From Rhipidocladum racemiflorum (Eukaryota > Streptophyta > Magnoliopsida > Poales > Poaceae), in assembly GCA_036346355.1 (NCBI GenBank), contig CM070591.1:19142001-19206000 (forward strand): a stretch of 64,000 nucleotides of DNA. Direction: 5' to 3'. Positions 55,870 through 64,000 of this stretch are shown piece after piece. A model generated the notes under the pieces. It was given only the letters and a program-made list of their open reading frames with translations, made no database searches and was not told where the DNA came from. Both the position numbers and the translations under genes were made by a program. Numbering within the stretch: the first letter of the stretch is position 1; every line of letters starts with the position of its first letter.

Positions 55870-56520
55870 AAGATCGATCGCAGCTCAGCCTTGCGGCGAG
55901 GCTCATGGCGGCAATGAGGATCGCGGGTTGTGGATCTCGGCGTTGAGGTGAGGGCTGCGCGCATCACCGTGAAGATCTGGACCTTTTGCGCCTCAGTTAG
56001 GTGGCCCGCTCGAGGAAGGAGCGCCTCGAAGCGGTCCTGGTACTTGACGACGGAGCCCGTCCATTTGCATGCCATCAGCTCGCCAAGGGGGTTGGAGCGC
56101 AGGGGCGGTCCGAAACGTAGGTGTAGGAGTTCAGTGAAACAGCGCCATGGTGGGGTGCCCTCTTCCTACTGGACTTGGATGAACCACATCTGGGCGCCAT
56201 CTTGCAGGCTGTAGGAAGCCATCCACACCTCCTCCGCGATGCGCTGCTGATGAAAATATGACTCACAGCGATTGATGAACGCCGCGATTGATGAACGCCA
56301 GGGGATCGGATTTGCCGTCATACTTGGGGAAGTCCATCTTTTGGAAGCGAGGAGGTCGATCGTTGTGGTGCTCGCCAGTGGCTGGAGCCTTGGGGCCCAA
56401 CGCGGAGCCAGACGGAAAATGCTCCTGCTGGAGCGTGTCGACCTTGGCCTGGAGGCTGTCGACTGTTATTGTCAACGTCCTGAGGAGGGTGGCGAGGTCA
56501 GCCAGGGATGGTTCGGCCAT
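55870..56520 (-). pseudogene. Gag N-terminal half of H
   Basis: ATG at 56520 (AEPSLADLATLLRTLTITVD) gives a short helical start. PPRFQKMDFPKYDGKSDPL and, in a shifted frame, WTGSVVKYQDRFEALLPRAG mark the Reina-type gag. The frame is broken near 56290 and 56165, and the 3' end is cut by the hAT-like insertion. Confidence 0.75.
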
Positions 56521-56581
56521 GGCGGAGGTGAATGGTGGCGCGGTGGGTCTTGGTGGTTGGCTGGGATCGGATGAGGAACGC

Positions 56582-56597
56582 CTGGAAGCTGATACCA
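56582..56597 (-). other. Primer binding site of H
   Basis: TGGTATCAGCTTCCAG on the minus strand, Met-type start, 3 bp from the LTR. Confidence 0.8.
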
Positions 56598-56600
56598 GGT

Positions 56601-57114
56601 TGTTAAGGGCTCCAGTGCCCAAGGTTGCAGGTCCACGGCTACGGAGTTCGTAGCCTGAACTGGTAGAGGCACCAAGAGCTTCCCTTGAGCGCGCAATGGT
56701 GAAGGGGAGAGATTAAGAGAGGAAAGGGGATTAGGAAAATGGATTGTTATTGCCTGCCCCTAATGAGCGCTGGATACATCCATTATATAGGCACTTGGCC
56801 TGCTAATTAAAAGGAAACCAACTCCCTAAAATCCCTTGATTTTTGCCTTCCCTACATGCTTACTTATTAAAAGGAAACAAACTCTCTAAATCCCCTGATT
56901 CAAGCCTTCCCTGCATGCTTACTTATTAAAAGGAAACAAACTCTCTAAATCCCCTGATTCTAGCCTTCCCTGCATGCTGATCCGCATGCTCTGCTCCCTG
57001 AATTGCAGCCTAGCCGCTGGCTGCTGATGTTGCGCCCCCTTCTGGCGCGCCAGCCGTGTTTCTAGCGGCGTTGCGTGCGCGGGGGCGCCGTTGATAATGC
57101 CGTCCCCACATGAC
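56601..57114 (-). repeat. 5' LTR of H
   Basis: 514 bp with the same tandem units and TATA box (56782-56789). It differs from the 3' LTR at scattered positions only. Confidence 0.92.
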
Positions 57115-57159
57115 ATCTAGTTTGTGCCATCTACATGTATGTAAAGAGTGCAGCATGTC

Positions 57160-60100
57160 TGTGGCGACCCGCATAATTAACCCAGGGTAATTAACAGCCG
57201 CTGTCATTACCCTAAGTTAATTAAGCGGATCTCGGCATAGTGGCTGGCAAAATACCGGCATCCCGATACTTTATCAGCTACTATGCCGTTTTCAGTGTGT
57301 TGCAACAGAACAATAATTAGAGTCTGAAAATGGAAATTATATTACATTCCATGCTATGCAGGGCTTACTAGTTCAAGTCTTAATTATACATTTAGTCCAA
57401 GTACCACAAAAGTATAATACAACTCCATTTTACCCTAAGGATCGCCTAGGTCTGGCTGATAATCCCTCCTGAACTCTACTCCTCCATGTGGTATTAGTAG
57501 TAGTCGTCGTCCTCTGGTAGGTCCTGGTTCTGCGCGTCACCCTCGTCCCATGCCTCATAGGCTGATCCATAATGCTCACCTTCTAAGCAAAGGGGGATTT
57601 AAGCAAGCGTGAGTACTGGGGTACTCAGCAAGTAATAATAGGAACTAAATGACATGAATTTTATTCTCTTAATTTTTCCACATAGCTTACCTTCCCTCCA
57701 ACTTAGATTTTTAGTAACATAGTTTGTTAATTTTAAGGGTTGGTCATTTTTATTTAGGAAAAGGACTACTAACACTTGTATATGAGGCAGACTAGCTTCC
57801 GCAGCCTCCAATTCAGGAGACATGCATGAATTCATGATTTTTAATCCTACGCAGGTTTGTATCACTTTACCCATAGTGACCCCCGCAAGAGCAGCCCCAG
57901 AACATTTATCCCCAAATCCAACAATAGATCTCCAACCCTGTATCTTGAGCCAAGAACACCTATCCCAGGCTGTCTTGCCGACTCGCAGATACAATTTGTA
58001 CTCCGACAGTCAGTCGTCGGCAGTAACTCTACCCGTGGCTTCAAATATACCGCCATTTCATTGGGAACTGTACCCCTACGGGCCTCCCGACATATCCCAG
58101 GGGTACGCCCGTAATAAATACATTCATAGGACAACCTTTTCTGGTCGATTTCGCACACTATGGTTGATACATAATTACGGCTCATTGTCTAGCCTATGTA
58201 GTTTGTTAAATTATTATATTCTAGCCTATGTAGAGGGCCCACTGGCTTGACAATCCTTCTCATCGGCGCCCTCTACCCACCATAATAATTATATAACCAC
58301 GGATCCATCCGTGAACAAGACAAAACCATTTCTTTTCGTGTCACATGACACAATGCCAGTTCATTTTCTCAATAACAATTTCTACTGCATCCGATTTAAG
58401 TTTTTTGATTTAACATAGATTTTCCATGCATGAATGATACACATAATTATACAGAAATCAATTTAAGCAAAACTTTTAAGAAAGATTGATCAAAGGACTC
58501 TTGCTTGGAGTAGTACTGAAAGGCTCGACGTCGCTCGAACTGTGGGGTGGGTAGTCTGACAGGTTCTGCTCTAGACTTGACAATTATAATGTATTACTAC
58601 GGTATCTCAACCAATCACGCTACGGTGACTTAATCTCTACAGGCAGTGCCATTCTAACAAAATCCCGTTAACTAACCCCCACTTCAATTATTTTACAGGA
58701 ATCCATTTAGCATTTGCAAATAGCACATTTATTACAACTTAATCAATTTCTATCTATTCAACCACAGCTTTTATAAATTAAAATCGCAGTTTTCCTACGT
58801 CTTATAATATCGTAATTCTATGGACATAACCAGTTTTCTAATTTTCCCTTTTCTTTCTTTTTCTCCTCTTTTCTTTTCTCTTCATTCTTTTTCTTTCCTC
58901 TCTTTTCCTTTTTCCTCCCCCTTTTCTTTTCTCTGCCCGATGCCCTGCCCCTTCGGTTGCCTTCGGCCGAATCCTTCCTCGGCCTCTACCTCGGGCGCTC
59001 CTCCCCAAGACGACCGCTCGGCTACCCCGGCTTCTCGGCCGCCTCGACTGTCGGCGCCTTAGACACCCGGTTCCCCTCCTCTACTCTTCTCCCTCCTCTC
59101 TCTCTCCGTCTTCTCTGCTCTCCTCTTTGCCTCTCTCGACCGATGTAGCATCGAGGTTCCTTTTGGGTTCTTTTCGCGCCCTGCTTGGTTCGGTCCTTCT
59201 GGGAACTCCTCCGGGTTCGGCATGGGGATCCTTCTTGGTTCGTTTCTTAGGGATTCCTCCTGGTTCGATTTCTTGGGGATTCCTCCTCTTCTGGTTCCTA
59301 GCTACGGTTCTTGGTCTTGAACTTGGAGATGAATGTGAAGAGGGAAAGTGATGGTTTTTTGAGTGGGATGGCTCTCGGTTCTCTGAGGGTTTGGCTGTGG
59401 GATGATGGAATGGCTGGCTTGTGCTCTTACCTTCGGTTTGCTTTCTCTCCGGAAATGGAAATGTGGCAAGTGTTTTGGGCTCTGGGAACTGAGTGCTCTC
59501 GGCTGGGGGAAGAGTAGGAGAGTATGCTGCTGCCTTGTTGCTTCAGTTTCTTGGGGAGGTAAGAAAATGGCTGTGTGGCTTTGGCTCTCCCTCTCTCTTG
59601 GCTAAAAGAAGTGGAGTGCTGCGATGGGGGCTTAACCTCCTGTGTTTGCTTGTTCTCCTGGAAATTGAGGTTGGTCAGGGGAGGTGAATCTTTGCTGGCT
59701 CTCGACTGGGCTTGACCGATTGCTGCTACCAGGGGGGAAATGAGCCTCCTGTGTTGCTTTTGATTGGTCTTGGGGTTGACTGTGCTCAGGGAGGATGAAC
59801 TTGGTGGCTGGTTCGGCTGTAACTTGTTCCTTGGGTCAACTTTACTGAGTTACTGAGTTGCACGCCTCGGATCAGTTACTGAGTTACTAAATGGGGTTCT
59901 ACTGCTACGGATACCCGCAATCCGAACAAGTAAGTACGGTTTGCCGAATGATGACACCCGATCTAGCGAGGTGCCAACTTGGCCCCAACGGGTATGGTAT
60001 CTCGGTGATCAATACCTCGCCTGCGGGTCTGACGGTAATCCCCTTTCTATTCTATTCGTTTCTATTCGCTATTATAAATTTTGAAATAAGCAAAATACGC

Positions 60101-60163
60101 TAATTACTGTTCTAATTACTAATTACTGCTATTACTGTGTAATTGATACTACCGGGCATTTCA
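57160..60163 (-). mobile_element. Solo LTR I (3 kb), TSD ATGTC
   Basis: The plus strand reads TGTGGCGACCCGCATAA at 57160 and ACCGGGCATTTCA at 60163; the LTR is read on the minus strand as TGAAATGCCCGGT...GGGTCGCCACA. Flanks are ATGTC (57155-57159 and 60164-60168). It includes an 85-bp pyrimidine tract (58845-58930), a GC-rich block (58930-59200) and the GAGTACCCCAGTACTCACG motif seen in Tekay-type LTRs. No internal domain; all open frames in it are non-coding. Confidence 0.9.
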
Positions 60164-60168
60164 ATGTC

Positions 60169-60544
60169 TCAATTCACCATCTTCTAATACTGGAAGAGGA
60201 AGGAGTAATTTGTCAAGCAACAAAGTAACACATGGGTTTTGTTAGACAGTATCCCGTTATGCCTGCACCGGACTGCCGCTTGACGCCTCGGATTCGTCGC
60301 CCTTCTCTGCGCTGGCATTGCCTCGCCTCGGCGCCGCCTCCAGCCCGCGTCGGCGATACCTCGTCTGGCTCACCTCGGGTTTGCTCGGGCCATCGTCTCC
60401 AGCCGCCGTGCGTCGCAGTCCGCCAGTCGCTCGTTCGGCTGACCGGAAGGAGTGCATTGACTCGGGCGTGAAGGGCTTCAAGTTTCGATCGGATCTCAGG
60501 AGCCTTTTGTTCGGTTAAGTTCTTGTGGCTCATGTCCAAAAAAA
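60169..60544. other. GC-rich DNA upstream of a Copia gag fragment
   Basis: No primer site or LTR end was found. Frames on both strands are compositional. Confidence 0.4.
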
Positions 60545-60916
60545 ATGTCATCATCTTCTGGTTTTTCATCTGGCACTCTGTTCCTCGCTGCCCGATCATT
60601 TTTGATGGTCTCAATTATCGAGACGGCTCTTCATATGCGTCTTCACATGCGTGGTCAAAGTCTTTGGGAGTTTATTACCGGCGAGTTATCTTGTCCGTCT
60701 CGTCCTACTCCTGCCACGCCTGTTCTTTCCAAGGAGGCCAATGATGCTGCTCAACAGAAGGCGTCTGATGATTATGCTAATGCTGTGGAGTCTTTTCAGA
60801 CTCAGTTTACTGCGTTCAAGACATGGATCGGTGAATATGCTCGTGCCTCTGCTATTTTGGTTGCTACCAAAACCCTAGAATCAACCATTCCCCAAGAACA
60901 GAGCAATAAACCCTAG
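60545..60916 (+). pseudogene. Copia gag N-terminal fragment
   Basis: ATG at 60545; FLAARSFLMVSIIETALHMR and LWEFITGELSCP match the start of Copia gag (UBN2/DUF4219 type). QTQFTAFKTWIGEYARASAI follows. Similarity stops at ILVAT (~60870), where the expected capsid core is replaced by unrelated sequence. A relic without LTRs in sight. Confidence 0.7.
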
Positions 60917-61355
60917 AAACCAAACCGGCGGGGTTTCGAGTGAGGGAGAGCGGGTTTGGGATCGATTGTGGGTCGTTGAGCCGTGGGCTGGGCGGAGCCA
61001 GTCGTCGGGGACGGCGTCGGGTAGCTAGTCGTCTGAGGCGAAGGAGCCGGCGCCGGGTCAGTCAAGGGAGGTTGAGCAGCTGCCGGTTGGGGTAGGAGAG
61101 CCAGGAGGCTGAGTCGTCGCCGAGAGAGAGGAGTAGAGGAGAAGCTCAGAGAGGGAGTCGGAGAGGAGCAGAGGCGGGCGGCCGAGGCTGGCGGCGTGTG
61201 GAGGCATCGGGTCGGCAGGAGAGGAGCCGTGAGGTGTTGCCGAGTGGATGGGAGAGAAAAGAAGTAGAGGAGGGAGGCTAGGCCGAAGGCGTTTCGACCA
61301 GAGGAGCAAAAGAACAGAGGGAAAGAAAGAAAGAAAGAGAAAGAAAAGGAAAGAA
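60917..61355. other. GC-rich flank of CACTA K
   Basis: On the minus strand it has the look of a 5' leader (CT-rich run, Pro/Ser-rich frame, AACCCTAG-like ends), but no protein family is recognised. A GAAAGAAAGAAAG purine run lies at 61319-61350. Confidence 0.35.
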
Positions 61356-61439
61356 CACTACTACAGAATGACACATTACTATCGCTTCATCTGTGTCGGT
61401 TCTAAACTTTTGACTAAAAAACCGATTGTGATAAGTATA

Positions 61440-61790
61440 TTCCATTTGGAAATCTTGGTAACAGGTTATCACAATCGGTTCTGAGAGGGAACCGATTGTG
61501 ATACGATAATAATCCCAATCGGTTCTAGATAAGAACCGATTGTGATAATCATTGTTTTATCACAATCGGTTTTTATATAGAACCGATTGTAATGAGTAGG
61601 TATTATCACAATCGGTTTGAGGAAGAAACCGATTGTGATGAGCACAGGGGTTATCACAATCGATTCTTTTCCGTAACCGATTGCAATGAGAAGGTATTAT
61701 CATAATCGGTTTTGGGAAGAAACCGATTGTGATGAGCACAGGGTTATCACAATCATTTCTTTCCAACGGATTGTGAGATCCTCACACATT
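61440..61790. repeat. Subterminal hairpin repeats of K, left cluster
   Basis: About seven units of ATCACAATCGGTT-N(8-10)-AACCGATTGTGAT at ~40-50-bp spacing, each able to form a hairpin. Likely transposase binding sites, by analogy with other CACTA elements. Confidence 0.85.
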
Positions 61791-62174
61791 TCCCCTTCAG
61801 GGAACAAGAAAAAAACAAACTCCAACACGGACCGCTCTGCTAGAATCCCAACACAGACCTCATCTACCCTTCATTCATGCTTTAATATTTGTGCAACTTG
61901 TTTTTTCGGACGATGAATAGTACAGCTCTGCTAGAATCCCAACTCGCGGTTCAACTCTCGGACAATTTATATAGACACATGTAGTGATGCAAAATATATA
62001 TAACATTAGTCTTCCACAGATTGTACTTTCATTACAATATATATCACCACATCCATTGTTTATAATTATTAAACATATATTACAGCTAATATATTACATT
62101 TACCAGCCCGAGTCACCGAGTCACCCGAGTCGCCGAGTCGGTATCATCAGAGACTACAGCGGACTAGTGATGGT
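61791..62174. other. K interior, no gene seen
   Basis: AT-rich, with a GAGTCACCGAGTC-type short tandem repeat at 62109-62137. Confidence 0.5.
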
Positions 62175-62595
62175 TCATCCTCGATGATGAACCCGATCTA
62201 GGCAGGCGCCGGTCCCTATGGTGATCGGCGCGAAGTACTCCACCTCCTCCTCCTCCTCCTCCTCCTTCTTCTCCTCCTCGTCCTCCTCGTCGTAAATGCC
62301 GTCCTCCTCCTCCTCGTCGTCGTTGCCCTCCTCCTCCTCCTCCTAAGTAAATGCCGTCTTGATCGCCATCTCTGCGGCGCTTCCTGCTGGCTTTGGAGGC
62401 GCTCGGATGGGGTGAGGCGCCAGGAGGGATGGGAGACAGTGGCGCCGGCGCCACGCCGGAGTGAGGCGCCGGAGGCTGGCGGCGCTGCCGGGCGGCGTGA
62501 GGGCGCTGGAGGAACGTCACGGTGACTCCACGGATTCCTCGAGACCTTGCCGAGAAGGAGGCGCTGCCATTCTTTGCGGTCGGCGAAAGGATCAA
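62175..62595 (-). pseudogene. Possible captured gene fragment with acidic repeat
   Basis: On the minus strand an Ala/Pro/Arg-rich frame (HSGVAPAPLSPIPPGASPHP, then SRKRRRDGDQDGIY) leads into a GAG-rich repeat. In the adjacent frame the repeat reads as Glu/Asp runs followed by VEYFAPITIGTGACLD and a TGA (62175-62177). A TAG at 62343-62345 and the frame change break it. Composition differs sharply from the AT-rich surroundings, which would fit a host fragment carried by the transposon. The family is not recognised. Confidence 0.35.
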
Positions 62596-62617
62596 GTTAG
62601 ACCTTGCAGAGAAGAAA

Positions 62618-62740
62618 GGGGCTATATGAAAGAGATCGAGAAAAGGAGCTATATGAAAGAGAAGAAAGGAACGCGATCAAACCTTGGAAGAGTACCCCGA
62701 TATCGATGAAAGGAGTTATATGAAAGGAGCTATATGTTTG
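62618..62740 (+). repeat. Short repeats of GGAGCTATATGAAAG
   Basis: Four imperfect copies between 62618 and 62740. Confidence 0.7.
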
Positions 62741-62765
62741 AGCAGGTCAAATTGGCGGGGAAGGC

Positions 62766-62985
62766 GAGGGGTGCGATAATATCCGTATCGGTTCATATCG
62801 AGAACCGACTGTGATGACCTATGTTATTGCGATCGGTTCTTTTAGAACCGATCTGAGATACATTATCTGTGTCGGTTCTATAAAGAAACCGATGTTGAGG
62901 ATCCAAATTATCACGATCGGTTTTACATATAAGCGACGGTGATAAATAAATAATCACAAACGGGTCTTGTATAGAACCGATTGTG
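62766..62985. repeat. Hairpin repeats of K, right cluster
   Basis: Five more diverged units of the ATCGGTTC...GAACCGAT type, matching the left cluster. Confidence 0.8.
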
Positions 62986-63528
62986 ATGAGGTTCGCTAGG
63001 TTTATATATGTACCATCTGGACTCGGGATGAACTTATTAAAGCTCGTCGAGTTGGTTCGCTAAGCGATTTCTCTATTTTCTGCCTAGCTTACTTGTGGCT
63101 TTATTCAAAAGGTGGGCCCCATTCCTTCGAATCCCTTCAATTTTGTATTAACATACATTATTCGATTTTGATTTGGTGTCATTAGCGAGTGTATGGTTGA
63201 GAAAGCGAGGGTGTAGGAGATCGGTCGTTGAAGGTTAAAGTTAATTGAAACCCTAGCTAGCTTGATCAGAGCTAGATTTCCCCTCGTTTGTGGCTTTCCT
63301 CGAAGGTGATCAGCATTAATTCTTATAAATCCCTTCAATATTTGCAGTAGGACTTAAATTAGTTTTTATTTGGTCAATGTGTACATTACATGTCATAATT
63401 GTGTCAATATAATTAATATGATCAATGATAGAGTACGTAGTTAATTAGGCTGCGTAACCTATGCGTCTCCCGTTTGAGGGTGCTTGTTTATAAGTATGCT
63501 AAAATGGCATATTTATAAATAAGCAGTC
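62986..63528. other. K 5' leader region, no gene seen
   Basis: AT-rich. Two related blocks (CTTGTGGCTTTATTCAAAAGG, ~63090; and TTGTGGCTTTCCTCGAAGG, ~63290) are each followed by AATCCCTTCAAT, suggesting an old duplication of ~200 bp. Confidence 0.5.
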
Positions 63529-63553
63529 TCGAATTGTCCACGTTTTTTGGACA

Positions 63554-63765
63554 GTTCGAGGATATGTGGCTCGGGCAAGTTCCTAATTAAGGTGTTGTAC
63601 AAACTCTAGAAAGTTTCGGCGACATCTCCTGGCGGTGTTCTCCGAATACACATCCTCTTGACATGTTGTCGTCGTGTATTTGGAGAACAGCGAAGATGCT
63701 GCCAAAATTTTCTCTAAAGTTTGTACAACATCTTAGGAACGTGCTCGAACCACATATCCTCGAAT
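63554..63765. repeat. Long imperfect foldback upstream of TNP2
   Basis: Arms of ~92-98 nt (63554-63651 and 63674-63765), roughly 80% complementary, enclose a 22-nt loop. Shared arm blocks include TTCGAGGATATGTGG, TGTTGTACAAACT and GTGTTCTCC/GGAGAACA. A small hairpin (TCGAATTGTCC/GGACAGTTCGA, 63529-63559) adjoins it. Confidence 0.85.
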
Positions 63766-63946
63766 GGGATTAGGACCTAACCTACTTAGAGATTAGGAGT
63801 CATCGTTGGTACGTCATTACTTAGTCGGTCTCTGAGATATACGTTTCTTTAAGATCATTCAACAAAAAACTTTGTTTTGGGTTCAACCCTTCTTTTATTT
63901 CATTGATTAGGGCATTATTAATTTATTGTTTGCGGTTTACTTGTAG

Positions 63947-64000
63947 ATGGACCGTGAAGAATGGATGTATCACAAAAGCCGTGTGAGTGCTGAATTTGAG
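63947..64000 (+). CDS. TNP2-like CACTA transposase, first 18 codons
   Basis: ATG at 63947 opens MDREEWMYHKSRVSAEFE, the typical start of the transposase-associated domain of CACTA TNP2 proteins. It is directly preceded by GGTTTACTTGTAG, a good 3' splice site, so the leader is probably spliced. The frame is open to the window edge. Whether the rest is intact cannot be judged. Confidence 0.75.
   Translation, partial: MDREEWMYHKSRVSAEFE

Larger units (their letters stand above)
51062..57114 (-). mobile_element. Ty3/Gypsy Reina-like chromovirus H, TSD TCTAG
   Basis: Flanks TCTAG at 51057-51061 and 57115-57119. The minus-strand order is 5' LTR (57114-56601), primer site, gag, protease, RT, RNase H, integrase, chromodomain, polypurine tract, 3' LTR (51576-51062). 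It is broken by a hAT-like insertion in gag, a frameshifted region at the RT start, and a MITE in RNase H. Confidence 0.93.
61356..64000 (+). mobile_element. CACTA element K, 5' part
   Basis: The element starts with CACTACTACAGAATG at 61356, then has subterminal hairpins, a ~1-kb middle region, more hairpins, a long foldback and the start of a TNP2 gene at 63947. The 3' end lies beyond the window. The preceding 3 bp (GAA) would be half of the target duplication. Confidence 0.8.

Noticed and set aside
57600..58250. Frames near 57822-58250 considered as a gene
   Set aside because: They lie within solo LTR I and show no domain or conserved composition.
58820..59700. Chain of overlapping plus-strand frames resembling a small gene
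   Set aside because: All lie in solo LTR I (TSD ATGTC). They start in a pyrimidine tract that translates as Phe/Ser/Leu repeats, and no domain is recognisable.
60213..60614. 133-codon minus-strand frame
   Set aside because: It overlaps the Copia gag fragment on the other strand and is of biased composition without recognisable motifs.

Overview
The window is repeat-rich nuclear DNA from a plant, almost certainly a grass. The evidence is the type of elements: chromodomain Ty3/Gypsy polyproteins (Tekay-like and Reina-like), SIRE/Maximus-type Copia gag, TNP2-type CACTA transposases, Met-tRNA primer sites, and LTR ends typical of grass elements. I cannot name the species. I found no convincing host gene, tRNA, rRNA or CRISPR array. 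Essentially everything I recognise is mobile DNA, much of it nested. Letters A-K below are local names.

Left block (1-26733). An old CACTA element (J, minus strand) carries a TNP2 transposase pseudogene at 1317-3038 and a CACTACAAC terminus at 26733. Four insertions lie in it: a Tat-like Gypsy element whose LTR is 641-1316 (F1); a solo LTR at 3465-5671 (A2, TSD CACGC); a large retrotransposon A at 7541-26289 (minus, TSD TAGGG) with no recognised coding domain; and, inside A, a Tekay-like Gypsy element B (8071-19168, plus) and a solo LTR C1 (22061-23767, TSD CATAG). B has an extra reading frame upstream of gag, a gag-pol full of in-frame stops, and both outer ends eroded.

Middle block (26734-30444). 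A Mutator-like transposase remnant is split by a 375-bp TRIM (TSD AGTAT). AT-rich tandem repeats, a set of short hairpins and an unidentified broken reading frame follow.

Copia block (30445-42817). Element D (plus, TSD AATTC) has a gag pseudogene joined directly to an RNase H remnant, so protease, integrase and reverse transcriptase are gone. It holds a solo LTR F2 (37096-37774), and its 3' LTR holds solo LTR C2 (38058-41300, TSD GAATA), which in turn holds solo LTR E (38804-40192, TSD ATTCA).

Reina-like block (42823-57114). A 252-bp MITE candidate is followed by Gypsy element G (43708-49978, minus), whose polyprotein is broken by a single stop over most of its length and which is joined through a shared LTR to part of a second copy. 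Gypsy element H (51062-57114, minus, TSD TCTAG) is disrupted by a Mutator-type MITE (9-bp TSD) and a hAT-type element (8-bp near-TSD).

Right end (57160-64000). A 3-kb solo LTR (I, TSD ATGTC), a Copia gag fragment, and the 5' part of a second CACTA element K: TIR at 61356, about a dozen subterminal hairpins, a long imperfect foldback at 63554-63765 and the first 18 codons of a TNP2 transposase at 63947, running off the window.

Two themes stand out. Reading frames across unrelated elements have lost function mainly by in-frame stop codons and rarely by frameshifts. Six solo LTRs, a shared-LTR tandem and several large deletions show heavy recombinational turnover.
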